A stretch of DNA of 23,326 bases from an uncultured Oscillospiraceae bacterium (GTDB lineage Bacteria > Bacillota > Clostridia > Oscillospirales > Oscillospiraceae): positions 1 to 23,326 of the forward strand of contig CAKTTR010000031.1 of assembly GCA_934615645.1 (NCBI GenBank), read 5' to 3'. The position numbers and the translations under genes were made by a program. Numbering within the stretch: the stretch's first letter is position 1; every line of letters starts with the position of its first letter. Under the pieces are notes generated by a model, which was not told where the DNA came from, did not search any database, and saw only the letters and a list, made by a program, of their open reading frames with translations. Positions 15,048-21,019 of the stretch are shown here, piece after piece.

Positions 15048-15320
15048 TTATTTTCGATTCATGATCTCATCTGGGATCACCGTCATATTGAGCAGATCCC
15101 CCGGCGCGACCTCCAAGGCATCGGCAATGTTGAACAGAATTTCCAATGAAAACGGGCGAACCACATTCGGCGCTTCGATCGCACTTAGATGCGACCGGCT
15201 CATCATCGCCTCCGCCGCAAGCTTTTCTTGCGACATGCCCCGCATCTTCCGCAATACGGAAATCGTGATACCCAGCTGAATAAACCGATCGCGGTTTTTA
15301 AAGTCGATCTCTTTGCCCAT
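15048..15320 (-). CDS. Small Xre-family HTH transcriptional regulator
   Basis: This is a 90-residue single-domain Cro/C1-type regulator. The helix-turn-helix is ISVLRKMRGMSQEKLAAEA followed by MSRSHLSAIE, about residues 20-50. The segment SLEILFNIADALEVAPGDLL completes the five-helix fold. There is no sensor domain. The ATG at 15320 follows GAGGTGG; the frame stays open upstream to 15440, but that part is untranslated leader with the promoter in it. The -10 lies inside an inverted repeat, suggesting autoregulation. The gene stands alone between ppdK and the metal-efflux operon, and its targets are unknown. Such orphan regulators are common in Clostridia. Confidence 0.88.
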   Translation of the reverse strand: MGKEIDFKNRDRFIQLGITISVLRKMRGMSQEKLAAEAMMSRSHLSAIEAPNVVRPFSLEILFNIADALEVAPGDLLNMTVIPDEIMNRK

Positions 15321-15367
15321 GCTTTCCACCTCACAGCTTCCCGGGAGCAGCGCATGCCTTGCGGTCT

Positions 15368-15406
15368 GCTTTCTTGTATTATAGAAAGCTTTAAACATAA
15401 ATTCAA
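15368..15406 (-). promoter_or_regulatory. Promoter with palindrome for the Xre-type gene
   Basis: On the minus strand -35 TTGAAT (15401-15406) is 17 bases from -10 TATAAT (15378-15383). The -10 lies inside an inverted repeat, GCTTTC and GAAAGC, spanning 15368-15389 with a 10-base spacer. This is a plausible operator for the regulator itself. Confidence 0.7.
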
Positions 15407-15418
15407 GGCAAACTTTAT

Positions 15419-15452
15419 CCCCCCGTCCACATGGTTTCATGGACGGGGGGGC
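15419..15452. terminator. GC-rich hairpin after the metal-efflux ATPase gene
   Basis: An 11-bp stem (CCCCCCGTCCA with TGGACGGGGGG, plus an inner CATG pair) lies about 30 bases after the ATPase stop. The T-run downstream is poor on either strand, so it may act as a weak terminator or a 3'-end stabiliser. Confidence 0.5.
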
Positions 15453-15456
15453 GCTG

Positions 15457-15488
15457 TAAGCACTTACAAATTTAAGCGCTTACAAATT
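15457..15488. repeat. 16-bp tandem duplication at the end of the ATPase gene
   Basis: Two adjacent 16-base units, taagcacttacaaatt and taagcgcttacaaatt, differ at one base. Each contains a near-palindrome (GTAAGygCTTAC). The second unit carries the last codons and stop of the ATPase gene. Confidence 0.75.
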
Positions 15489-17363
15489 CTTGACCCGCAG
15501 GGCGCGGATGGCGTTGAGGACAGCCAGGACCATGACGCCGACGTCGGCGAAAATGGCAGCCCACATATCGGCCACACCGATGGCCCCCAGGGCCAGGCAC
15601 GCGAATTTGATGACCAGGGCAAACACGATGTTCTGGTAGACGATCCCAATGCACTTACGGGAGATGCGGATGGCCTTGGCGATCTTCATCGGGTCGTCAT
15701 CCATCAGGACAACGTCCGCCGCTTCGATGGCAGCGTCCGCGCCCATGGCGCCCATGGCGATGCCAATATCCGCCCGGGTCAGGACCGGCGCATCGTTGAT
15801 GCCGTCGCCAGCGAAGGCCAGCTTCGCCTTCGGGGCTTTCTCCCGCAGCAGCCGTTCGACCTGGGTGACCTTATCCGCCGGCAGCAGCTCGCTGTAGACC
15901 TCGTCCACGCCCAGCTCCTGGGCGACCTGCTCCGCGACTGCCTTGGCATCGCCGGTGAGCATGACCGTCTTCTCCACGCCCGCCTGCTTGAGGGCGGCAA
16001 TGGCCTGCTTGGCATGGGGCTTGACCAGGTCCGAGATCACGATATGCCCGGCGTAGGCCCCGTCGATGGCGATGTGGATGATCGTCCCGACGCTGTGGCA
16101 GTCCCGGTAGGGGATGTTCTCCTGCCGCATGAGCTTGCTGTTGCCAGCCAGGACAGCGTGGCCGTCGACCTGGGCGCGGACGCCATGGCCGCTGATCTCC
16201 TGAATATCCGTCACCCGGCTGCGGTCAATGGGCTTGCCGTAGGCCTTCTGCAAGCTCTTGCTGATGGGGTGCGACGAGGCGCATTCGGCCAGCGCCGCGT
16301 ATTCCAGCAGCTTCTCATCCTCCAGCGGGCTGTGATGCACGCCGCTGACCTCGAACACGCCCTGGGTCAAGGTCCCCGTCTTATCAAAGACGACACAGTT
16401 GACCTGGGAGAGGGCCTCCAGATAGTTCGACCCCTTGACCAGCACGCCTGCGTTGCTGGCCCCGCCGATCCCGGCGAAGAAGCTCAGGGGGATGCTGATG
16501 ACCAGTGCACACGGGCAGGAGATGACGAGGAACGTCAGCGCCCGGTAGATCCAATCGCCCCAGGCAGGGGCCATCCCCGCAAGCAGCCGGATCAGCGGCG
16601 GCAGGACCGCCAGCGCCAGCGCCCCGTAGCAGACAGCAGGCGTGTAGATCTTTGCAAACTTGGAGATAAAATTCTCCGATCTCGATTTATGCGAGCTGGA
16701 TTCTTCCACCAGCTCCAGGATTTTAGAAACGGTGGACTCGCCAAATTCCTTCGTCGTCCGGATCCGCAGGACACCGATCATATTGATGCAGCCGCTAATG
16801 ATCTCATCCCCGGCGTGTACATCCCGGGGCAGGCTCTCGCCGGTCAGGGCGCTGGTATTCAGGCTGGATTCCCCCTCCAGCACGACGCCGTCCAGCGGGA
16901 CCTTTTCGCCCGGCTGCACAACGATCACGCTACCGATGGCGACCTCCTCCGGGTCCACCTGGGTCAGCTGGCCGTCCTGCTCTATGTTCGCGTAATCCGG
17001 GCGGATATCCATCAGCTCCGTGATATTCCGGCGGCTCTTACCGACGGCGTAGCTCTGGAACAGCTCGCCCACCTGGTAAAACAGCATGACGGCAATGGCC
17101 TCGCTGTAGTCGCCGCTCTTTTCATAGATCGCCAGGGCGAAGGCGCCCACCGTCGCCACGGCCATCAGGAAATTCTCGTCAAAGACCCGCCGGTTGGCGA
17201 TGCCCTTGCCCGCCTTACGCAAAATATCATAGCCGATGACTAAGTATGCGACCAGGTACAACCCCAGCTGCACCAGGCCCCGAAGCGGGATGAATTTCAG
17301 CGCAATCAGCATCACTGCGGCGATGATGATCCGCACCAGCATTTTTTTCTGCTTTCTGCTCAT
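15480..17363 (-). CDS. P1B-type Zn/Cd/Pb-exporting ATPase
   Basis: This is a heavy-metal efflux ATPase of the ZntA/CadA type, pumping divalent soft metals out of the cytoplasm. The 627-residue protein has the actuator TGES (174-177), the membrane metal-site CPC (283-285), the phosphorylated Asp327 in DKTGTLT, the His-Pro nucleotide motif (365-366), and GDGINDAP near 525. The last helix has FADVGVMVLAVLNAIR, whose Asp matches the Zn2+/Cd2+-coordinating Asp of ZntA; this argues against a copper pump. The N-terminus starts directly with membrane helices and lacks a fused metal-binding HMA domain. Instead, a free HMA protein is encoded just upstream. The ATG has a strong AAAGGAGGAG site. An ArsR gene lies divergently. 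Confidence 0.95.
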   Translation of the reverse strand: MSRKQKKMLVRIIIAAVMLIALKFIPLRGLVQLGLYLVAYLVIGYDILRKAGKGIANRRVFDENFLMAVATVGAFALAIYEKSGDYSEAIAVMLFYQVGELFQSYAVGKSRRNITELMDIRPDYANIEQDGQLTQVDPEEVAIGSVIVVQPGEKVPLDGVVLEGESSLNTSALTGESLPRDVHAGDEIISGCINMIGVLRIRTTKEFGESTVSKILELVEESSSHKSRSENFISKFAKIYTPAVCYGALALAVLPPLIRLLAGMAPAWGDWIYRALTFLVISCPCALVISIPLSFFAGIGGASNAGVLVKGSNYLEALSQVNCVVFDKTGTLTQGVFEVSGVHHSPLEDEKLLEYAALAECASSHPISKSLQKAYGKPIDRSRVTDIQEISGHGVRAQVDGHAVLAGNSKLMRQENIPYRDCHSVGTIIHIAIDGAYAGHIVISDLVKPHAKQAIAALKQAGVEKTVMLTGDAKAVAEQVAQELGVDEVYSELLPADKVTQVERLLREKAPKAKLAFAGDGINDAPVLTRADIGIAMGAMGADAAIEAADVVLMDDDPMKIAKAIRISRKCIGIVYQNIVFALVIKFACLALGAIGVADMWAAIFADVGVMVLAVLNAIRALRVKNL

Positions 17364-17393
17364 GCTTTTCTCCTCCTTTTCCTAGGGACTCGA

Positions 17394-17425
17394 CAGCCGC
17401 CCCGGTTTTTCTCCCGGAGCGGCTG
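17394..17425 (-). promoter_or_regulatory. Intercistronic hairpin between chaperone and ATPase genes
   Basis: CAGCCGC and GCGGCTG, extended by CCGG pairs, form a strong stem in the 74-base gap. No T run follows on the minus strand. It may slow or stabilise the message so that the small chaperone is made in excess over the pump. Confidence 0.5.
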
Positions 17426-17437
17426 CCGCCAGCTTTG

Positions 17438-17656
17438 TTACAGTTCGATCTCGCAGTCCGGCTCGACCTTGCGGCAAGCCTTCAGGACCGCCTTCATGAC
17501 CGCCTTGCTGTCGGCGCCCTCGTCAAATTCGACGATCATCTTCTGCGTCATAAAATTCACCGTCGCGTGGGCGACGCCTTCGGTCTTGTTCGTGGCCTCT
17601 TCCATGAGGTTGGCGCAGTTGGCGCAGTCGACTTCGATCTGATACGTTTTTTTCAT
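17438..17656 (-). CDS. Free HMA-domain metal-binding protein
   Basis: This is a 72-residue ferredoxin-like metal-binding domain with the CxxC site Cys11-Ala-Asn-Cys14 in EVDCANCANLMEEA, followed by the beta strands HATVNFMTQKMIVEFD. It corresponds to the N-terminal domain usually fused to ZntA/CadA pumps, encoded here separately. It probably hands metal to the ATPase or buffers it. I chose the ATG at 17656, preceded by AAAGGAAA; the frame stays open upstream to 17914 through the promoter and operator, which is not coding. The C-terminus has an extra cysteine pair region (KACRKVEPDCEIEL) that could add ligands. It is the first gene of the two-gene efflux operon. Confidence 0.92.
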   Translation of the reverse strand: MKKTYQIEVDCANCANLMEEATNKTEGVAHATVNFMTQKMIVEFDEGADSKAVMKAVLKACRKVEPDCEIEL

Positions 17657-17692
17657 AACAGCGTTTCCTTTCGTATCGTTTGTGTTTAATTC

Positions 17693-17718
17693 AATGATTA
17701 AGCACTTGTTTAATCGTT
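17693..17718. promoter_or_regulatory. Candidate ArsR-family operator
   Basis: AATGATTAA and TTAATCGTT form an imperfect inverted repeat with an 8-base spacer. It covers the -35 of the arsR promoter and the start region of the divergent efflux promoter. The size and AT-rich arms fit operators of SmtB/CadC-type repressors. Confidence 0.7.
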
Positions 17719-17734
17719 GTGTCTGTAGTATAAT
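17706..17734 (+). promoter_or_regulatory. Promoter of arsR-araC
   Basis: -35 TTGTTT (17706-17711) is 17 bases from -10 TATAAT (17729-17734). The candidate operator overlaps its -35. Confidence 0.75.
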
Positions 17735-17755
17735 CAGCTTAAGCGAAAAAAGCAA
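17727..17755 (-). promoter_or_regulatory. Promoter of the chaperone-ATPase operon
   Basis: On the minus strand -35 TTGCTT (17750-17755) is 17 bases from -10 TATACT (17727-17732). The -10 overlaps the plus-strand -10 by four bases, so the two promoters cannot easily be occupied at once. Confidence 0.7.
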
Positions 17756-17824
17756 GCGGCAGCCGCAACGGACTGCCAAATGGGAAAAAATCATTTCCGA
17801 TTGGGATAAAAACAGGAGGGAACC

Positions 17825-18193
17825 ATGTCTGAGATCCATCTGCCCCACGACCATGGCGGCGACGCGCCGCTGGCGGCGATCCAGGAAAAGCTGCAAAAGA
17901 CCGAAGCATTTCAAAAAACCGCCGCCCTATTCCAGCAGCTGGGCGACCCGACGCGGCTGCGCATCTTCTGGCTGCTGTGCCACTACCGGGCCTGCGTGAC
18001 GAATATCGCGGCCCTGCTGCAAATGTCCAACCCCGCCGTCTCCCATCATCTGCGGCCCCTGAAGGCCAGCGGCCTGATCGTCAGCCAGCGCGCCGGCCGG
18101 GAGGTCTACTACAAAGCGGCAGACACCGTCCAGGCGCAGCTGCTGCACCGGATGCTGGAGCAGGTCATGGAGATCGCCTGCCCCAGCCTGTGA
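17825..18193 (+). CDS. ArsR/SmtB-family metal-sensing repressor
   Basis: This is a 122-residue winged-helix repressor that releases DNA on binding metal. The fold starts near FQQLGDPTRLRIFWLL. The sensing-helix segment RACVTNIAALL has one cysteine where CadC-type sensors have CVC, and the recognition helix is SNPAVSHHLRPLKASGLI. The wing is RAGREVYYKA. His and Glu residues in the last helix (LLHRMLEQVMEIACPS) and the His-rich N-terminus (HLPHDHGG) could contribute metal ligands. It lies divergent from the HMA and P-type ATPase genes with a shared palindrome. The start follows AGGAGGG. It most likely represses both directions until Zn2+, Cd2+ or Pb2+ rises; the metal cannot be fixed from sequence. 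Confidence 0.93.
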   Translation: MSEIHLPHDHGGDAPLAAIQEKLQKTEAFQKTAALFQQLGDPTRLRIFWLLCHYRACVTNIAALLQMSNPAVSHHLRPLKASGLIVSQRAGREVYYKAADTVQAQLLHRMLEQVMEIACPSL

Positions 18194-18201
18194 GGTGCGC
18201 C

Positions 18202-19089
18202 ATGGATCGGATCAATACCCCCAACGCCGCAATTCTCTTTCCCGGCCTGGCACTGGAAGCCTTCTCCGGCGCGCCCGCTGCAGCTCCCGCGCCCGGCGTC
18301 CTGACGCTCTGCCACTGCATCACCGGGCGCATCGGCTGGCAGCTGCCGGAGGGGCGGCATGTCTATCTCGGGCCGGGCGATTTTGCCGTCTATACGGCGG
18401 ACGCGGCCTGCCAGGCCCTCCCGCCGCAGCCGGACGATATCCCCCAGGGCCTGACCCTGTGGCTCGACCCCGCCCAGTTTGACGCTGCGCCGCCCCCGCT
18501 GCTGGCCGGTACCGGGATCACCGGCGCCGGGCTTGCAGCAAAATTTAGCGCAGGCGAAGCGTTTTTGCCCCTGCCCGGGGGTAGCGAGACCGCCGCGCTC
18601 TTTGCAGGCCTTGCCGCCGGGCCCGGCCCACTGCAGGCAGCCCGGCAGAAGCTCAAGGCGCTGGAGCTGTTGCTCTATCTCTCGGAGATGGCCCCGGCCA
18701 GTCAGGTGCCCCTGACCCAGTACCGGGCCGAGCAGATCGCCGTCATCCGGCAGATCCATGCCCAGATGATCGAGAACATGGCCCAGCGCTTCACGATCGA
18801 AGCGCTGGCGCGGCAATATCTGATGAACCCCACGACACTGAAAGAAGTCTTCAAATCCGTCTACGGCACCTCTATTGCCGCCCATATCAAAGCGCACCGG
18901 ATGCAGCGGGCCGCCGAACTGCTGCAGACAACGTCTCTGAGCCTGGCGGAGATCGCCCAGGCCGTCGGCTACAGCAGCCAGGGCAAATTCACCGCTGCCT
19001 TCAAAGCCTACTACCAAGTCCCCCCCAAAGCCTTTAAAAAGCACCCCACCGACCAGTCCCCCCTCCCAGACTGCCCCTGCTGCAAATAG
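18202..19089 (+). CDS. AraC-family transcriptional regulator
   Basis: This is a 295-residue regulator. The N-terminal part (about 1-170) has a cupin-like segment ITGRIGWQLPEGRHVYLGPGDFAVY. The C-terminal AraC DNA-binding domain (about 190-285) has FTIEALARQYLMNPTTLKEVFKSVYG and the second helix-turn-helix SLSLAEIAQAVGYSSQGKFTAAFKAYY. The layout resembles PchR/YbtA-type regulators linked to metal or siderophore control. The ATG at 18202 is eight bases after the arsR stop, with GAGGTG overlapping that stop, so the two genes are co-transcribed. The last codons (Cys-Cys-Lys-stop) lie inside the first copy of a 19-bp direct repeat, so the natural 3' end may have been altered by the insertion that follows. 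Confidence 0.9.
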   Translation: MDRINTPNAAILFPGLALEAFSGAPAAAPAPGVLTLCHCITGRIGWQLPEGRHVYLGPGDFAVYTADAACQALPPQPDDIPQGLTLWLDPAQFDAAPPPLLAGTGITGAGLAAKFSAGEAFLPLPGGSETAALFAGLAAGPGPLQAARQKLKALELLLYLSEMAPASQVPLTQYRAEQIAVIRQIHAQMIENMAQRFTIEALARQYLMNPTTLKEVFKSVYGTSIAAHIKAHRMQRAAELLQTTSLSLAEIAQAVGYSSQGKFTAAFKAYYQVPPKAFKKHPTDQSPLPDCPCCK

Positions 19090-19096
19090 CGGCAGT
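19078..19096 (+). repeat. 19-bp direct repeat, left copy
   Basis: TGCTGCAAATAGCGGCAGT is identical to 19464-19482. It includes the stop codon of the AraC gene and marks the left edge of the inserted stretch. Confidence 0.85.
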
Positions 19097-19259
19097 CAGC
19101 CCGGCAAAAAGCCTCGCAGAGTTTGCGCCGCGCACGGCGCAAATTAAGTCAGAATCATTTTCTCCGGCGGCAAGTGGGTGAGACTCCAAGAGCACAAGCA
19201 TTGCGCGATTGGCTAAGTCGAACCCATGCAGCGCTGTGGAATTTCTGTGCCAAAGGCGC

Positions 19260-19453
19260 AGAAATTATGCGCGCAGCAGGGTGCAAGCCCCTTCAAATGC
19301 GAGCCCAGCGAAGCGGTAAGCGAGAGTCAAAATCTTAAGCGAGAGTCAAAATCTCTGATTTTGTCACTCGAGCTTACACAGCGTGCTGATTTTGCCCCTC
19401 GAGCTTATGCAGCGTTGTCTCGTTTGAAGCATGTCAAAAATTCTTTTTTGACA
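19260..19453 (-). repeat. Dispersed hairpin repeat, long copy
   Basis: Reading the minus strand, 19453-19421 and 19316-19260 match the two halves of the element at 14911-15004. Between them lie about 104 extra bases, made mostly of internal tandem repeats (19317-19416). The two copies are thus inverted relative to each other, 4.3 kb apart. Confidence 0.8.
19317..19416 (+). repeat. Two nested tandem repeats
   Basis: A 19-base unit, taagcgagagtcaaaatct, occurs twice in a row without change (19317-19335, 19336-19354). Directly after it a 31-base unit starting ctgattttg and ending cagcgt occurs twice with a few differences (19355-19385, 19386-19416). The two kinds of unit are partly complementary, so the block can fold back. 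Confidence 0.85.
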
Positions 19454-19463
19454 CGCGCTCTTG

Positions 19464-19482
19464 TGCTGCAAATAGCGGCAGT
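19464..19482 (+). repeat. 19-bp direct repeat, right copy
   Basis: This is the second identical copy of the repeat at 19078-19096. It closes the candidate inserted element. Confidence 0.85.
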
Positions 19483-19523
19483 TTTCGGCGGCTGGGCTTG
19501 CAAATAGGCGTGAAAAATGGTAC

Positions 19524-19529
19524 TATAAT
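19524..19529 (+). promoter_or_regulatory. -10 element of the miaB-mutS promoter
   Basis: A consensus TATAAT lies 37 bases before the miaB start. No good -35 sits at 17 bases; TTGCAA occurs 20 bases upstream. The promoter is therefore weak or activator-dependent. Confidence 0.5.
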
Positions 19530-19566
19530 ATGAATCATAATCTTTACCATCGCGGAGGAGCACACC

Positions 19567-20982
19567 TTGGAACATCAGACCACCGTTATCGCCCCGGCGG
19601 CGCTGCGCCGGCAGGAAGAGATCTGCCAAAAGATCCGGGACTACTGGCAGGCCCAGGGCATCACGCCCGTCGCCTTTGTCGACACCTACGGCTGCCAGCA
19701 GAACGAAGCCGACTCGGAACGCATTCGCGGGATGCTGGAGACCTGCGGCTATGGCATGGCCCCCAGCGAAGAGGGCGCGGACGTGGTCATTCTCAATACC
19801 TGCGCCATCCGGGAGCACGCGGAGCAGCGTGTCTTCGGCAATCTGGGCGCGCTGACGCATACGAAACGCCGCCACGGGCGGCAGAAAATCTTCCTGTGCG
19901 GCTGCATGGCCGGGCAGGCGGAGGTCGTCGACCGGCTGCGCCGCAGCTATCCCCATGTAGATGGCGTCTTTAACCCCCACGAGCTCTGGCGTTTTCCTGA
20001 GCTTCTCTGGCAGGTCCTGCAGACGGGCCGCCGCGTCTTTGCCACGGAGCAAAGCGCCGGGAATATCGCCGAAGGCATCCCGTCTGTCCGTACGGGGAAT
20101 CTCAAGGCGTGGGTCTCCATTATGTACGGCTGCAACAATTTCTGCTCCTACTGCATTGTCCCATATGTCCGGGGCCGGGAGCGTAGCCGCCAGCCGGAGG
20201 ATATCCTCCAGGAATGCCGGGACCTCATCGCCCAGGGCTATAAGGATATCACCCTCCTGGGCCAGAATGTCAACTCCTACGGCAAGGATCTGGGGCTCGG
20301 CATCGACTTTGCCGATCTTATGGCCCAGATCAGCGAGCTGCCAGGCGAATTTGTCCTGCGCTTTATGACCTCCCACCCGAAGGACGCCAGCCGCAAATTG
20401 TTCGATACCATGGCATCCCACGAAAAAATCGCCAAGCAATTCCACCTCCCCTTTCAGAGCGGCAACGACCGCATCCTGCGGGAGATGAACCGCCGCTATA
20501 CCGCCGCCCAGTACCTGGAGCTCATCCGCTACGGGCGGGAGAAAATGCCGGAGATCGTCTTCACCTCCGATGTCATCGTCGGCTTCCCCGGCGAGACGGA
20601 GGCGGAATTTGAAGATACGCTCCGCCTGATCGAGACCGTGCGCTTTGACGCGCTGTTCACCTTTATCTATTCCCCCCGGCCCGGCACCCCGGCGGCCAAA
20701 ATGCCCGACCCCTTTCCCCGGGCAGACAAGAACCGCCGTTTTGACTGCCTGCTGGAGGCGCAAAACCGCATCTCTCTGGAAAAGCACCAGGCTTATATCG
20801 GCAAGACCTGCCGCGTCCTCCTCGACGGGACGGACAAAGACCTGCTGACCGGCCGGACCGACGGCGGCCGCCTGGTCCGCCTGCCCGGCGACCCGGCGCT
20901 GATCGGGCAATTTTGCGATGTTCACATCACAGATTGCACGACCTGGAGCCTGACCGGCGAACTGGCAGCATCCAGCTGCTGA
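19567..20982 (+). CDS. miaB: tRNA-2-methylthio-N6-dimethylallyladenosine synthase MiaB
   Basis: MiaB is a radical-SAM methylthiotransferase that adds the 2-methylthio group to i6A37 of tRNAs reading UNN codons. The 471-residue protein has the N-terminal MTTase domain, with Cys43 (TYGCQQN), Cys79 (NTCAIRE) and Cys113 (LCGCMAG) for the auxiliary cluster. The radical-SAM motif is Cys189-x3-Cys193-x2-Cys196 (CNNFCSYC), followed by a C-terminal TRAM domain (GKTCRVLLDG onward). The start codon is TTG at 19567, supported by GGAGGAG seven bases upstream; no ATG is suitably placed. It is followed by mutS after 37 bases, a common Clostridial pairing. It begins shortly after a candidate inserted element, which could have changed its promoter. 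Confidence 0.96.
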   Translation: MEHQTTVIAPAALRRQEEICQKIRDYWQAQGITPVAFVDTYGCQQNEADSERIRGMLETCGYGMAPSEEGADVVILNTCAIREHAEQRVFGNLGALTHTKRRHGRQKIFLCGCMAGQAEVVDRLRRSYPHVDGVFNPHELWRFPELLWQVLQTGRRVFATEQSAGNIAEGIPSVRTGNLKAWVSIMYGCNNFCSYCIVPYVRGRERSRQPEDILQECRDLIAQGYKDITLLGQNVNSYGKDLGLGIDFADLMAQISELPGEFVLRFMTSHPKDASRKLFDTMASHEKIAKQFHLPFQSGNDRILREMNRRYTAAQYLELIRYGREKMPEIVFTSDVIVGFPGETEAEFEDTLRLIETVRFDALFTFIYSPRPGTPAAKMPDPFPRADKNRRFDCLLEAQNRISLEKHQAYIGKTCRVLLDGTDKDLLTGRTDGGRLVRLPGDPALIGQFCDVHITDCTTWSLTGELAASSC

Positions 20983-21019
20983 TTTTTCCCCACAAGACCA
21001 CGCAGAAAGGAGCGTTCCC

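Larger units (their letters stand above)
19097..19463. mobile_element. Candidate non-coding inserted element
   Basis: This 367-base block lies between identical 19-bp direct repeats. It has no credible gene and several hairpins: TTTGCGCCG with CGGCGCAAA near 19120-19142, a 12-bp stem at 19240-19266, and TGTCAAAAA with TTTTTTGACA at 19432-19453. Its right part matches, inverted, the element at 14911-15004. Taking out the block and one repeat copy joins the AraC gene end smoothly to the sequence before miaB. I call it a candidate miniature or repeat-type element; no transposase signature is present, and 19 bases is long for a target-site duplication. Confidence 0.5.

Noticed and set aside
15189..17243. 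Plus-strand open frame of 684 codons opposite the P-type ATPase
   Set aside because: It is antisense to a complete ATPase and also crosses a terminator hairpin and a promoter.
17657..17914. N-terminal extension of the HMA protein up to 17914
   Set aside because: It would read through both divergent promoters, the operator and the arsR start; the ATG at 17656 has its own ribosome binding site and begins the fold exactly.
19123..19507. Short open frames of 71 and 93 codons in the araC-miaB gap
   Set aside because: They run through tandem repeats and hairpins, lack ribosome binding sites and resemble no protein family.
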